Below, piece by piece: positions 18,048 to 27,556 of a stretch of DNA of 47,479 nucleotides (the stretch's first letter is position 1; the number at the start of each line of letters is the position of its first letter). The translations under genes and the position numbers were made by a program. The stretch spans positions 1 to 47,479 of the forward strand of contig DASVDB010000160.1 in the NCBI GenBank assembly GCA_036381315.1, read 5' to 3'. This DNA is from Bacilli bacterium (GTDB taxonomy: Bacteria; Bacillota; Bacilli; Paenibacillales; KCTC-25726). A model generated the notes under the pieces. The model saw nothing but the letters and a program-made list of their open reading frames with translations. It did no database searches and was not told where the DNA came from.

Positions 18048-18111
18048 AAAAGGCTTCCCGAATTTCGCAAGCCGGTATTTTGCAGGTATACTGCGGCACC
18101 TCAACAACCTG

Positions 18112-18135
18112 GCCGTTCCGATCCGGAACGGCTTT
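18112..18135 (+). terminator. Probable terminator of the RNase J gene
   Basis: GCCGTTCCG and CGGAACGGC are perfectly complementary around a 3-base loop. Only a short TTT follows, so the U tract is weak. Confidence 0.6.
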
Positions 18136-18149
18136 CGCATACATATACT

Positions 18150-18292
18150 AAATAGTTGGATTTTATCCAACTATTTGATTCTGTTAGCCTATTCCATCAA
18201 GCATTAGAAGGATTTCATCCAATTAATTATAGGTAAACTGCCCCATTTTCGGGTTTACTTGCAGAAATAAGTGGACGAAATCCACTTATTTC
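18150..18292 (+). repeat. Cluster of three related short palindromes
   Basis: Bases 18048-18379 carry no gene. Three palindromes share a GGAT...ATCC or GGA...TCC core. The first (18150-18176) has perfect 12-base arms AAATAGTTGGAT and ATCCAACTATTT. The second (18203-18227) is imperfect, with GGATTTCATCC at its centre. The third (18264-18292) has perfect 12-base arms GAAATAAGTGGA and TCCACTTATTTC. Their centres are about 52 and 63 bases apart. A GTAAAC/GTTTAC pair lies between the second and third. Each could form a hairpin; I see no coding capacity and cannot name the family. Confidence 0.75.
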
Positions 18293-18379
18293 CGTTTATA
18301 CGGTAAATCCGAACGCCGCATAAATCGCTCCCGCCAACCCATACTATACTGGACTAAACATGACGGGAGGATAACGGAT

Positions 18380-19135
18380 TTGGGCGAAAACACGTTTCAC
18401 AACGAGGCGCCGCCGGCGCCGGTACAGGACGAAAATGCGAAAGCGCAATCTGTCGACGCGATCCAGCAATTGGGCCAAACGAGCACGCCGGCGACCGACT
18501 CCAACATCTACTGCCTGACGATTATCGGGCAGGTTGAAGGGCATGTGGTGCTGCCGCCGCAAAACAAGACGACGAAATACGAGCATTTGATTCCGCAGTT
18601 GGTGGCTGCCGAGCAAAACCAGAAAATCGAAGGCGTGTTGGTGATACTGAATACCGTAGGCGGAGATGTCGAGGCGGGCTTGGCAATAGCGGAGTTGATC
18701 GCTTCGCTGTCCAAGCCGACGGTTACGCTGGTGCTGGGCGGCGGGCACAGCATCGGTGTGCCGATCGCGGTTGCCGCGCAGCATTCCTTTATCGCCGAGA
18801 CGGCGACGATGACGATTCATCCGATCCGTTTAAACGGCATGGTCATTGGTGTTCCGCAAACGTTTGAATACCTGGAAAAAATGCAGGAGCGTGTCAACCG
18901 TTTCGTGGTCAATCATTCGCGTATCAGCGAAGAGAAACTGAAAGAATTGATGTTCAAAACGGGCGAATTGGCCAGAGATATCGGAACGACGGTGGTCGGC
19001 GCGGATGCGGTGAAGTACGGTCTCATTGACGCAATCGGCGGTATCGGCGAGGCGATCGCCGAATTGAACCGCCGCATTGAAGCGGCACGAGGCGATAACC
19101 CAATCGGCAAAACCGCGGGAGGGATCGTCCAGTGA
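18380..19135 (+). CDS. tepA: ClpP-like serine protease TepA/YmfB
   Basis: This is a ClpP-fold protease of the TepA group; the B. subtilis protein has been linked to protein translocation and to degradation of small acid-soluble spore proteins on germination. After an unconserved tail of about 45 residues comes [14 protein letters not shown]. The oxyanion segment [15 protein letters not shown], the nucleophile S124 in GGGHSIGVP and the histidine H147 in [10 protein letters not shown] then follow. The 251 residues match. The start is TTG at 18380 with GGGAGGA upstream. A TATACT at 18345-18350 could be a -10 box but lacks a clear -35. It overlaps the next gene by 4 bases. Confidence 0.9.
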   Translation: MGENTFHNEAPPAPVQDENAKAQSVDAIQQLGQTSTPATDSNIYCLTIIGQVEGHVVLPPQNKTTKYEHLIPQLVAAEQNQKIEGVLVILNTVGGDVEAGLAIAELIASLSKPTVTLVLGGGHSIGVPIAVAAQHSFIAETATMTIHPIRLNGMVIGVPQTFEYLEKMQERVNRFVVNHSRISEEKLKELMFKTGELARDIGTTVVGADAVKYGLIDAIGGIGEAIAELNRRIEAARGDNPIGKTAGGIVQ

Positions 19136-19362
19136 TTTTGTATACGCCTGTCCCGGCGGAATATGTTTTTCCGCAAAAAAACGATGAGCAGAAACCGTTG
19201 CAGGAAATCCAGGTGAACGGCGTCATCATGCAGGTGGAGCCGCTCTCGGCAAAACAAGCGAAAATCGTCAGGCTGATCAGCCCGAACCCGTCCGATTTTT
19301 TGAACCCCCGGTATGCCCCGGGGCAAATCATCGACTTTGCGCCGGTTTTTCACAACCGATAA
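19132..19362 (+). CDS. ylzJ: YlzJ-like small protein
   Basis: This 76-residue protein begins [14 protein letters not shown] and carries [24 protein letters not shown] and PGQIIDF, the pattern of the YlzJ-like family. Its function is unknown. It starts at a GTG overlapping the tepA stop (GTGA) with GGGAGGG upstream, and it precedes spoIIIE as in B. subtilis, which supports the call. No signal peptide or membrane segment is seen. Confidence 0.85.
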   Translation: MILYTPVPAEYVFPQKNDEQKPLQEIQVNGVIMQVEPLSAKQAKIVRLISPNPSDFLNPRYAPGQIIDFAPVFHNR

Positions 19363-19421
19363 AACGGACTCCCGTATTACTGCCATATGCCTCTTTCCCC
19401 ATGTAATGGAATCCAATCCTG

Positions 19422-19430
19422 TGATATAAT
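19422..19430 (+). promoter_or_regulatory. Extended -10 promoter for spoIIIE
   Basis: TGaTATAAT gives a consensus extended -10 element 21 bases before the start codon. No good -35 is visible, which is usual for this promoter type. Confidence 0.6.
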
Positions 19431-19450
19431 GTTGGACGGGGGTGTGGGCA

Positions 19451-21961
19451 TTGGCGCGAAAACGCAAAAAATCCGCGAAACGGCATGCCGTGTTGAAATA
19501 TGAAGTATACGGCATCCTCATGATCGTACTCTCCGTTATCTCCGTCGCCGGAAAGGGCCTGCTGCCCGGACTGGGCACGGTTGGCCGCAGCCTTAGCTAT
19601 ATCAACTTCTTTTTGCTGGGCAGATGGTATTTTGTCATCCCGATGTTTTTTATTTTCCTCGGATTTTTAACGATGACCCGCAAAAAGATGTCTCCATTGT
19701 GGCGGTACCGGCTTTCCGGTACATTCGTGTTTATTTGGGCGCTTGCGATTTTTACCCATTTGCAGCTTATCGAGCTTATGTTTCCGAAAGGGAATATCGC
19801 TTACGCGCAATTGTTTGCCGAGCCTTTTGACAATTTGCGGCAGCTGCTCGCTTCATCCCGTACGGAACTGGATGTGCGCATGTTCAAACAAAACCTGGGC
19901 GGCGGCATGATCGGAGCGATTTCAACCGTACTATTCGTTTATTTGTTCGGATCCACGGGCACGAGCCTGATCGATTATGCCTTGTTCGCCATCGGATTCA
20001 TCTACATAACCGGGCTTTCTTATGTTGAGCTTGGCGGAAAAATCAAGCGTGCGGCCGCTTTTTTGGCCGGTTTATTGCTAAACAAGTTGGCGGCGTTTAT
20101 CAAGCTGTTCCGCATCAAGCAATCAGCTTTGCAAAAACAACGGGATATCCGCCGGCGCACGACGATTACGCTGGCAACAGACGAAGATTTGAACGAAGAG
20201 ACGCTTAGACCCCGGCATGCGGGGAAGTCCGTTTTCGGGCTGTTGCGGGAATTGCTGGCAAAAGATCAAAGCGACCCGCCTGAGCAAACGGAAAACAGCG
20301 ACGCGGCCGATGACGGCGAGAATGTGACACACATTGCGCCGGTTCTTGCTGAAGCGGATTCGCGCGCCGACGCGGAGGAGTCCGATCTGCCGCGATTTCA
20401 CGACAGCGCGGCGTATGCGGAAACAGAGCGTTACGGCGCGATTCCGCGGCATCAAGCGCACGATCACGGCGCCGCAGATGCTTCGCTTGACGAGGAAGCG
20501 GACAAGGTGGAGTTTTCCGGATCAAAACCGGGAAGAGACACGACCTACACGCTGCCGCCGTTTCATTTGCTGAACAAACCCGCTCCGGGGAAAAGCGGCG
20601 AACAGTTTGACTTCAAAAGCAACGCCCGCAAGCTGGAAGCCACGTTGGAAAGCTTTGGCGTACGCACGAAAGTGCTGGATATTGTAAAAGGACCCGCGGT
20701 GACCCGTTACGAAATTCAACCCGATGTCGGCGTGAAAGTAAGCCGCATCGTCAATCTGGCGGACGATATCGCGCTGGCGCTGGCGGCAAAAGATTTGCGC
20801 ATGGAAGCGCCGATTCCGGGGAAATCGGCGATCGGCATCGAGGTGCCGAACTCGGAAATCTCCATGGTAACGATACGCGAAGTAATGGAAAGCGCGGCGT
20901 TCAACGAAGCCGAGTCGAAGCTGTCGATCGTGTTGGGCCGGGATATTTCCGGTGTCACAATCGTCGCCAATCTGGCGAAAATGCCGCATTTGCTTGTGGC
21001 CGGCGCAACCGGATCCGGCAAATCGGTGTGCATCAACGGCATGATCACGAGCATCTTATACAAGGCGAAACCGGATGAAGTAAAGTTTCTCATGATCGAT
21101 CCGAAGATGGTGGAATTGAACGTTTACAACGGTATTCCCCACCTGCTCGCCCCCGTTGTCACTGATCCGCGCCGCGCTTCGCTGGCATTGAAAAAAGTTG
21201 TGCAGGAGATGGAAAAGCGCTACGAGCTGTTTTCCAAAACGGGTACGCGCAACATGGAAGGTTACAATGCGATCGCGGCGGAAATAGGGGAAGAAACGCT
21301 CCCGTATATTGTCGTCATCGTCGATGAATTGGCGGATTTGATGATGGTTGCGGCAAACGACGTGGAAGACGCCATCTGCCGCCTGGCGCAAATGGCGCGC
21401 GCCGCCGGCATTCATCTGATTATCGCCACCCAGCGTCCGTCCGTCGACGTCATCACCGGATTGATCAAAGCCAACATCCCTTCGCGTATCGCCTTCGGTG
21501 TTTCTTCGCAAGTGGATTCCCGCACAATACTGGATACGGCGGGCGCGGAAAAACTGCTGGGCAGAGGGGACATGTTGTTTTTGCCCGTTGGCGCGTCCAA
21601 GCCAATTCGCGTGCAAGGGGCGTTCGTATCGGATCACGAAGTGGAAGCGGTCGTGCAATTTGTCCGTTCGCAGGAACAAGCCTCTTATCGGGAAGAAATG
21701 GTGCCCGAGGTCGAGGAAACGGCGGAAGAGGCGCACGAACCGTTGGATGAATTGTTTAACCAGGCGGTGCAAATTGTGCTGGAAGCCAGACAAGCCTCCG
21801 TTTCGCTGTTGCAGCGCAGGCTGCGCATCGGCTATACACGGGCTGCCCGTTTGATCGACGCGATGGAAGCCTCCGGCATTGTGGGCCCCTATGAAGGGAG
21901 CAAACCACGAGAAGTGTTGATGACGCTGGAGCAATTTCAACGGGGAAGAATGAGTTCATAA
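19451..21961 (+). CDS. spoIIIE: FtsK/SpoIIIE family DNA translocase
   Basis: This hexameric ATPase pumps the chromosome through the sporulation or division septum. About four membrane segments lie in the first 200 residues. A variable acidic linker (about 230-370) precedes the motor. Walker A GATGSGKS lies near residue 517 and Walker B is [12 protein letters not shown]. The C-terminal gamma winged helix ([18 protein letters not shown]) reads the chromosome's orienting sequences. I chose TTG at 19451 (836 residues) because GGGGGTG lies 6 bases upstream and the product then begins MARKRKK, as in homologues; GTG at 19442 would overlap that site. Confidence 0.95.
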   Translation: MARKRKKSAKRHAVLKYEVYGILMIVLSVISVAGKGLLPGLGTVGRSLSYINFFLLGRWYFVIPMFFIFLGFLTMTRKKMSPLWRYRLSGTFVFIWALAIFTHLQLIELMFPKGNIAYAQLFAEPFDNLRQLLASSRTELDVRMFKQNLGGGMIGAISTVLFVYLFGSTGTSLIDYALFAIGFIYITGLSYVELGGKIKRAAAFLAGLLLNKLAAFIKLFRIKQSALQKQRDIRRRTTITLATDEDLNEETLRPRHAGKSVFGLLRELLAKDQSDPPEQTENSDAADDGENVTHIAPVLAEADSRADAEESDLPRFHDSAAYAETERYGAIPRHQAHDHGAADASLDEEADKVEFSGSKPGRDTTYTLPPFHLLNKPAPGKSGEQFDFKSNARKLEATLESFGVRTKVLDIVKGPAVTRYEIQPDVGVKVSRIVNLADDIALALAAKDLRMEAPIPGKSAIGIEVPNSEISMVTIREVMESAAFNEAESKLSIVLGRDISGVTIVANLAKMPHLLVAGATGSGKSVCINGMITSILYKAKPDEVKFLMIDPKMVELNVYNGIPHLLAPVVTDPRRASLALKKVVQEMEKRYELFSKTGTRNMEGYNAIAAEIGEETLPYIVVIVDELADLMMVAANDVEDAICRLAQMARAAGIHLIIATQRPSVDVITGLIKANIPSRIAFGVSSQVDSRTILDTAGAEKLLGRGDMLFLPVGASKPIRVQGAFVSDHEVEAVVQFVRSQEQASYREEMVPEVEETAEEAHEPLDELFNQAVQIVLEARQASVSLLQRRLRIGYTRAARLIDAMEASGIVGPYEGSKPREVLMTLEQFQRGRMSS

Positions 21962-21965
21962 CGAA

Positions 21966-21996
21966 TGCATATTGCCGTCCGGCTTTTCTCATAATA
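21966..21996 (+). promoter_or_regulatory. Sigma-G-like promoter for sleB
   Basis: TGCATA at 21966-21971 and CATAATA at 21990-21996, 18 bases apart, fit the sigma-G pattern (-35 like TGnATA, -10 CATnnTA). It starts five bases after the spoIIIE stop. B. subtilis sleB is known to be made in the forespore under sigma-G. Confidence 0.6.
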
Positions 21997-22049
21997 TTGT
22001 CGAATTCCCTTATTAAAGCGAGTTCAGACAGAGAAAGGTTGGACAAAAC

Positions 22050-22793
22050 ATGCATAAACGGCTTGTTTGGATTACCGCAGCCATCATCTTGGTACTGCTT
22101 GGCGTTATGCAAATGAAAGCTTCGCTGCACGATGCAGGAGCATTCAGTCATACAACTCTCAAATACGGCTCAACGGGCGCGGATGTCCGGGAACTGCAAG
22201 GCCGGTTGCAGCATTTGGGGTATTACCGCGGGGATATCGACGGCGATTTTGGCTATGCCACTTTGCAGGCGGTCAAAACCTTTCAATGGAAATTCGGCAT
22301 GAAGGTGGACGGCATTGTCGGCGCCAAAACCAAACTGAAATTGTGGAAGGCGACCAAAAACTGGCGGCCAGGCGCGGATATGGCGCGAGCGCAAGCGGCC
22401 GGCGGCCGGATGCTGGGAAACAGCAATTCGTTCGGTTTATCCGCCAATGATATGCGGATTATGGCCAACGCGGTGTACGGCGAGTCGCGCGGGGAACCGT
22501 TTTTGGGGCAGGTAGCGGTGGCGGCGGTCATTTTAAACCGGGTCAAATCACCCAAATTCCCCAACACGGTGCATGGCGTTATCTTTCAGCCCGGCGCTTT
22601 TACAGCCGTCTCGGACGGGCAAATATGGCTTACCCCCAACGAAACGTCGAGGCGGGCGGTGGAACTGGCGCTGCGCGGATTTGACCCGACCGGCGGCAGC
22701 ATCTATTATTTCAATCCGGCAACGGCGACTTCCGGATGGATTTGGAGCAGACCGCAAGTGAAAAAAATCGGGAAGCATATTTTTTGCAAATAA
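22050..22793 (+). CDS. sleB: Spore cortex-lytic enzyme SleB
   Basis: SleB is a lytic transglycosylase that cuts cortex peptidoglycan containing muramic delta-lactam during germination. An N-terminal hydrophobic signal (about residues 5-22) is followed by a peptidoglycan-binding domain ([27 protein letters not shown]). The hydrolase domain from about residue 133 has the catalytic glutamate E145 in [10 protein letters not shown], then [12 protein letters not shown]. The 247 residues are slightly short for SleB. No ypeB, its usual partner gene, follows; here sleB lies alone between spoIIIE and ymfF. The ATG at 22050 has only AAAGGTT upstream. Confidence 0.9.
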   Translation: MHKRLVWITAAIILVLLGVMQMKASLHDAGAFSHTTLKYGSTGADVRELQGRLQHLGYYRGDIDGDFGYATLQAVKTFQWKFGMKVDGIVGAKTKLKLWKATKNWRPGADMARAQAAGGRMLGNSNSFGLSANDMRIMANAVYGESRGEPFLGQVAVAAVILNRVKSPKFPNTVHGVIFQPGAFTAVSDGQIWLTPNETSRRAVELALRGFDPTGGSIYYFNPATATSGWIWSRPQVKKIGKHIFCK

Positions 22794-22805
22794 CGATAGA
22801 TTGGA

Positions 22806-22841
22806 AAGCGGGTTCCCGGATGTGCCGGCGACCCGCTTTTT
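22806..22841 (+). terminator. Intrinsic terminator of sleB
   Basis: AAGCGGGT at 22806-22813 and its complement ACCCGCTT starting at 22831 enclose a GC-rich loop; TTTTT follows. Confidence 0.85.
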
Positions 22842-22850
22842 CGCTCAGGA

Positions 22851-22879
22851 TTGGGAAAAAACGGCGAATCGTTTATAAT
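22851..22879 (+). promoter_or_regulatory. Sigma-A promoter for the ymfF operon
   Basis: TTGGGA at 22851-22856 and TATAAT at 22874-22879 have 17-base spacing, right after the sleB terminator. Confidence 0.75.
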
Positions 22880-22932
22880 GGTATAAGACTGTTTACGGAA
22901 AAGAAAGAGCACAATACGGGAGGAGAATCATC

Positions 22933-24246
22933 TTGCGGCCATTTCGTTTCGAGCGCGGCGCCGTCAGGCAAATCCGCATCCATGTGCTGCCGACCAGCCG
23001 CTTTAAAACTTTCGCGATCGCTTTGTTTATCGGCACGCCGCTTACGGAACTTAACGTTACGGCGACAGCGCTCATTCCGCATGTGCTGCGCCGGGGCAAT
23101 GCGCTGTACCCCGAGACCAAGGCGTTCCGCGAACGGCTGGACGATCTGTACGGAGCCGGGTTCGGCTTTGATGTTTTTAAACGCGGCGACATGCAAGTCG
23201 TGCAATTTCGCATGGATGTAATCCATGACGCGTTTGTCGGCGGGGAAAAACGCCTGTTGGCGGAAGCGCTGGAATTTTTGGGCGCGACTGTTTGCCGACC
23301 CGCCGAGGAAAACGGACGCTTTATCACCAAATATGTTAAGGCGGAAAAAACGACGCTGCAAAACCGGCTCAGGGCGATCGTCAATGACAAAGCCCGGTAC
23401 GCCGCGGAACGCTGCATCGCGGAAATGTTCGCAGGCCAGCCCTTTGGCTTAAGCGCGTACGGCAGAAGTACCGATTTGCCGGAAATGGACGCCGCTTCAT
23501 TGTTTGCCCATTATTCGGATTTGCTTGAACATGCGGCCATGGATTTGTATGTCGTGGGTAATGTCGATCCGGAACAAGTAAGCAGCCTTGTCGAAAAATA
23601 CTTTTGCCTGAAAAAATCATCGCCTGTAGGCTATGCGACGAATCCGGCGCATGCTGCGCGGCCGCAAATCAAAAAGGTGGTCGAAGAGATGGCGGTTACC
23701 CAGGGCAAATTGAATCTGGGACTTATCACGGGGATAACTTACGGAGATAAGCTGTACGTTCCGGCGCTTATGTACAACGGAATTTTGGGCGCGTATCCGC
23801 ATTCCAAGCTGTTTCAAAACGTGCGGGAAAAAGCAAGCCTCGCCTATTACGCGGCTTCGCGCCTCGACGCCCATAAAGGGATCATGAACATTTTTTCCGG
23901 CATCGAGGTCCGCAATTACAAACAGGCTTTGCAAATTATCCGCGAGCAGCTGGCGGCAATGGAAGCGGGCGAGATCAGCGAAACGGAAATCAGCCAAACG
24001 CGGGCTATGCTGACAAATGCGCTGCGGGAAATTTGCGATTCCGCCTATGAAATGATCTCGTTCGACTTTAACAACCGCGTGGCGCATGTTGAGCGGAGCG
24101 TTCCGGAACTGCTCGACAGGCTGGCCGGCGTAACCGCCGCCGCTATCCAACAAGCGGCGCAGCAAGTGCGATTGGATACGGTTTATTTTTTGCGGGACGA
24201 TCAAAAGGCGCAAGGAGGGAAGAACGTTGCAGAAACTTCCGTATGA
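22933..24246 (+). CDS. ymfF: YmfF, M16-like peptidase homologue without zinc motif
   Basis: The 437-residue protein has the M16 fold pattern, with a C-terminal RNYKQALQIIREQL helix and LFQNVREKASLAYYAASR. It lacks the inverted zinc motif HxxEH expected near the N terminus, so it is probably a non-catalytic partner. It is paired with the HxxEH-containing ymfH, which begins inside its last 20 bases; such active/inactive pairs are common for M16 enzymes. The start is TTG at 22933 after GGGAGGAGA. It heads an operon running through ymfH, ymfI and ymfJ. Confidence 0.9.
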   Translation: MRPFRFERGAVRQIRIHVLPTSRFKTFAIALFIGTPLTELNVTATALIPHVLRRGNALYPETKAFRERLDDLYGAGFGFDVFKRGDMQVVQFRMDVIHDAFVGGEKRLLAEALEFLGATVCRPAEENGRFITKYVKAEKTTLQNRLRAIVNDKARYAAERCIAEMFAGQPFGLSAYGRSTDLPEMDAASLFAHYSDLLEHAAMDLYVVGNVDPEQVSSLVEKYFCLKKSSPVGYATNPAHAARPQIKKVVEEMAVTQGKLNLGLITGITYGDKLYVPALMYNGILGAYPHSKLFQNVREKASLAYYAASRLDAHKGIMNIFSGIEVRNYKQALQIIREQLAAMEAGEISETEISQTRAMLTNALREICDSAYEMISFDFNNRVAHVERSVPELLDRLAGVTAAAIQQAAQQVRLDTVYFLRDDQKAQGGKNVAETSV

Positions 24247-25513
24247 ACGCCTGCAAGAAACGTTATATTCCGAAACGTTGGCCAACGGGCTGACCGTGTA
24301 TGTACTCCCGAAGCCGGGGTTCCAAAAAACGTACGCGACGTTTTCCGCCAAATTCGGCTCCATCGACAACCATTTTCAATCCGGCAATAAAGCAGCGTCC
24401 CGCGTGCCGGACGGAATCGCCCACTTCTTGGAACATAAACTGTTTGCCGAACCGACCGGGGACGTCTTCGCCACTTTTTCTGCGCAAGGCGCCGCCGCCA
24501 ATGCGTTTACCAGCTTCGACCGGACGACTTATCTGTTTTCCGCAACCGGCAATATTGCAAAGAATCTGCAAACACTGCTTGATTTTGTGCAAAATCCGTA
24601 TTTCACCGATGAAAATGTGGAAAAAGAAAAAGGGATTATCGGCCAGGAAATCAACATGTACCGGGATAATCCGGATTGGCGCAATTATTACGGCCTGGTT
24701 AAAGCGTTGTATCAGCAGCATCCGATCCGCATCGACATAGCCGGTTCGCTCGATTCGATCGCCAGCATCGACAAACAACTGCTATACGATTGCTACCACA
24801 CGTTTTACCATCCCGCCAACATGCAACTGTTCATCGTCGGCGGCGTGGATGCCGCAGAGATCATCGAGCTCGTCAAAAAAAATCAGGAACGAAAGACTTT
24901 CGCCGCCGCGGAGAAGATCAACCGATATTTCCCGCAAGAGCCGGCAAACGTAAAGACGCGGGAAATTGTCGTACAATTGCCCGTCTCGCTGCCGAAATGT
25001 TTGCTCGGCATCAAGGAAGAGCCGCTTGCCGGCAATGGAAGCGATTTGTTAAAGCGGGAATGCGAAATGAAAGTGCTGCTGGATATGCTGTTTGGCGGAA
25101 GCTCCAGACTTTACCAGGAACTGTATGAAGACAATCTGATTTCCGATCAATTCGGTTACGAATACCAGTGCGCGCCGGGTTACGCATTCTCGGCTGTCGG
25201 CGGCGAAACGCGCGATCCGCATCTGTTGGTGGAACGAATCAAGGAACGGGTCGATCAATTAAAAGAAAGCGGCCTCAAAGAAAGCGATTTTGAACGCAAC
25301 CGCAAAAAACGAATCGGCCATTTTTTGCGGTTGCTGAATTCGCCGGAAGCGATTGCCCATGAATTCACCAAGTACCGTTTTCGCGGCGCCGATCTGTTTG
25401 CCATGCTGTCGATTTATGAAAACATGCGGTTTGCCGACGTAACAAAACGGCTTAAACGGCATTTCGATTGGGATCGCCTCGCGGTTTCGATTGTGCGGGG
25501 CGATGCTACATGA
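24227..25513 (+). CDS. ymfH: YmfH, M16-family zinc peptidase
   Basis: This 428-residue protein keeps the inverted zinc site HFLEH at residues 66-70 and a downstream EKEKGIIGQEINMY segment with the third ligand. The C-terminal M16 domain has FGGSSRLYQELYEDNLI. It is probably the catalytic partner of YmfF; the substrate is unknown. The start is TTG at 24227, after AAGGAGGGA at 24212-24220, overlapping ymfF by 20 bases. It ends in an ATGA overlap with ymfI. Confidence 0.92.
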   Translation: MQKLPYERLQETLYSETLANGLTVYVLPKPGFQKTYATFSAKFGSIDNHFQSGNKAASRVPDGIAHFLEHKLFAEPTGDVFATFSAQGAAANAFTSFDRTTYLFSATGNIAKNLQTLLDFVQNPYFTDENVEKEKGIIGQEINMYRDNPDWRNYYGLVKALYQQHPIRIDIAGSLDSIASIDKQLLYDCYHTFYHPANMQLFIVGGVDAAEIIELVKKNQERKTFAAAEKINRYFPQEPANVKTREIVVQLPVSLPKCLLGIKEEPLAGNGSDLLKRECEMKVLLDMLFGGSSRLYQELYEDNLISDQFGYEYQCAPGYAFSAVGGETRDPHLLVERIKERVDQLKESGLKESDFERNRKKRIGHFLRLLNSPEAIAHEFTKYRFRGADLFAMLSIYENMRFADVTKRLKRHFDWDRLAVSIVRGDAT

Positions 25514-26259
25514 ACAAACCGTTTTCCCAAATGAATGTGCTGGTCACTGGAGCGAGCAAAGGAATCGGCGCGGCGATTGCGCGCCGGTTCGCCGTTGCCG
25601 GAATGAATGTCGTGATCCATTATTTGCATTCGCATGAAGCGGCCAATGAAGTGGCGCGCGATTGCCTTGCGTTCAACTGCAACGTATTGACGGTTGCCGC
25701 GGATATACGCTCCCGCGAGCAGATCATGCGCATGCGCGACAAATTGGCGGAACACGGCATGATGCCCGACATTTTGATCAACAATGCCGGCATTTCCCAT
25801 TACGGTTTGCTGACCGACGTGACCGAAGCCGAATGGGACGATGTGATGAACGTCAATTTGAAAGGCCTGTTTCTTTGCACGCAAACGTTTTTGCCCGGCA
25901 TGATCGCCCAAAAGTACGGCCGAATTGTCAACGTGTCCTCCATTTGGGGGATTACGGGAGGAGCGTGCGAAGTGGTGTATTCGACGACCAAGGGCGGAAT
26001 CAATGCGTTCACCAAAGCGTTAGCCAAGGAACTGGCGCCTTCGGACATTACCGTAAACGCCGTCGCGCCGGGAGTTGTCGATACGGATATGTTAAAAACG
26101 TTTGACAGCGCGGAAAAACAGCTGTTGGCGGAAAAAATTCCGGCGGGCAGATTCGCGCAGCCGGAAGAAATCGCTTCACTGGTCTATTTTTTGTCATTGC
26201 CTGAATCCGGTTACATTACCGGACAAATTATCAGTCCGAACGGGGGCTGGCTCACCTGA
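25510..26259 (+). CDS. ymfI: YmfI, short-chain dehydrogenase/reductase (FabG-like)
   Basis: This SDR enzyme is annotated in homologues as a 3-oxoacyl-ACP reductase-like protein, though the substrate is not established. The cofactor motif TGASKGIG is at residues 13-20, NNAG is present, and the catalytic residues are in VSSIWG (S143/S144) and YSTTK (Y157, K161). The C terminus has the usual ITGQIISPNGG. I chose ATG 25510 (249 residues), which overlaps the ymfH stop as ATGA; a longer frame upstream would lie wholly inside ymfH. Confidence 0.9.
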   Translation: MNKPFSQMNVLVTGASKGIGAAIARRFAVAGMNVVIHYLHSHEAANEVARDCLAFNCNVLTVAADIRSREQIMRMRDKLAEHGMMPDILINNAGISHYGLLTDVTEAEWDDVMNVNLKGLFLCTQTFLPGMIAQKYGRIVNVSSIWGITGGACEVVYSTTKGGINAFTKALAKELAPSDITVNAVAPGVVDTDMLKTFDSAEKQLLAEKIPAGRFAQPEEIASLVYFLSLPESGYITGQIISPNGGWLT

Positions 26260-26323
26260 ATAACATCACCGTTACAAGCGGATATTAATATTGCGATTCA
26301 TCAAAATTCAAGGAGGGATACTG

Positions 26324-26575
26324 ATGGCCACGGTGTTGGAGACCTTCGACAAATGGAAGTCGTTCCTTAAAGAGCGGGTGAATGCCGCGCAAAACAAAGG
26401 GATGAGTGAAGATACAATCACAAATCTTGCCACGGAAATCGGCGATTTCTTAAGCAACCATGTCGACCCGGAAAATAAAGAACAGCGGCTGCTGAAAGAA
26501 TTGTGGGACGTTGCCGATGCCACCGAGCAGAAAACAATAGCCCGTCTGATGATCAAACTGGTTGAGAAAAAATAA
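26324..26575 (+). CDS. ymfJ: YmfJ, DUF3243 family protein
   Basis: This 83-residue, largely helical protein begins MATVLETFDKWKSFL and has GDFLSNHVDPENKEQ and ELWDVA, the signature region of DUF3243. Its function is unknown. The ATG at 26324 is set by AAGGAGGGA at 26310-26317. It follows ymfI and ends at a terminator, as the last gene of the ymfF unit. Confidence 0.88.
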   Translation: MATVLETFDKWKSFLKERVNAAQNKGMSEDTITNLATEIGDFLSNHVDPENKEQRLLKELWDVADATEQKTIARLMIKLVEKK

Positions 26576-26581
26576 CAAAAT

Positions 26582-26604
26582 AGCCTCCGCCATGGAGGCT
26601 TTTT
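26582..26604 (+). terminator. Intrinsic terminator of ymfJ
   Basis: AGCCTCC and GGAGGCT are separated by five bases and followed by TTTT. The structure begins six bases after the ymfJ stop. Confidence 0.92.
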
Positions 26605-26621
26605 CATTTGCATTTTGGTTA

Positions 26622-26630
26622 TGTTATACT
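26622..26630 (+). promoter_or_regulatory. Extended -10 promoter for ymfK
   Basis: TGtTATACT gives an extended -10 element downstream of the ymfJ terminator. The -35 region (TTTCAT 26602-26607) is poor. The leader would be about 100 bases. Confidence 0.55.
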
Positions 26631-26735
26631 AGATGGCAGGAAGGACTCGGCAAACGGATGTAGAAGTCTAATGAAGGAAGAGCAGTAGATACGCGCCCTT
26701 TTGACCATTTTATGGTTTTTTTACAGGTGAATTGC

Positions 26736-27500
26736 ATGAAGCAAAAGCGGTGGTACATGGAATATCGGATCGCCCGCAATCGCCCCGGTTTATTAGGCGA
26801 TATCGCATCGCTGATGGGGATGTTGAAAATCAACATTTTAACGATCAACGGAGTGGAAGACCGCACCCGCGGCATGCTGCTGCAATCGGATAATCCGGAA
26901 AAAATCCGCTTGTTGGGCGAAATGCTGCAGATGGTTCAAGATATTACGGTTACCAAATTGCGCGAGCCAAAGCTTGTCGATATCGTAGCGATGCGGCATG
27001 GGCGGTTTGTCGAACGTGATTTGGACGACCGCAGAACATTCCGGTTTGTGCGCGCGGAATTGGGAATGCTGGTGGACTTTTTGGGGGAAATATGCAAGCG
27101 TGACGGCCACCAGGTGATTGGGCTAAGAGGGATGCCGCGCGTCGGCAAAACCGAATCGATTATCGCCGGCAGCGTCAGCGCAAGCAAGCGTTGGATATTC
27201 GTCTCTTCAACGTTGTTGCGGCAAACGGTGCGCAGCCAACTAACGGAAGAGGAAATGAATCCGGATCATATTTTTATCATCGACGGCATCGTCAGCACGA
27301 CCCGTTCAAACGAAAAGCATGATCATCTGCTGAAGCAAATCATGGAAATGCCCGCCACGAAAATTATTGAACACCCCGACATGTTTGTGCGCGAGTCCGG
27401 GTATGATTATCGTATATTTGACTGTATGATTGAATTGCGAAACGCTCCGGAAGAAATCATCGATTATGACGCCATAACGAACAATTTGGAGGCTTTTTGA
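26736..27500 (+). CDS. ymfK: YmfK, DUF3388 family protein
   Basis: The 254-residue protein starts with an ACT-like region (RNRPGLLGDIASLMGML). A P-loop-like motif GMPRVGKTES lies near residue 133, with a hydrophobic IFIIDGIVS strand after it. This suggests ligand sensing joined to nucleotide binding, but no function is known for the family. I chose ATG 26736 because AGGTGA lies 5 bases before it; an ATG at 26712 lacks such a site. The gene sits between ymfJ and ymfM as in B. subtilis. Confidence 0.88.
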   Translation: MKQKRWYMEYRIARNRPGLLGDIASLMGMLKINILTINGVEDRTRGMLLQSDNPEKIRLLGEMLQMVQDITVTKLREPKLVDIVAMRHGRFVERDLDDRRTFRFVRAELGMLVDFLGEICKRDGHQVIGLRGMPRVGKTESIIAGSVSASKRWIFVSSTLLRQTVRSQLTEEEMNPDHIFIIDGIVSTTRSNEKHDHLLKQIMEMPATKIIEHPDMFVRESGYDYRIFDCMIELRNAPEEIIDYDAITNNLEAF

Positions 27501-27556
27501 CTGGTCGGGCCGTCCCGGAACATTCACACATCAAACAATTCCTAGGAGGAAAATGA

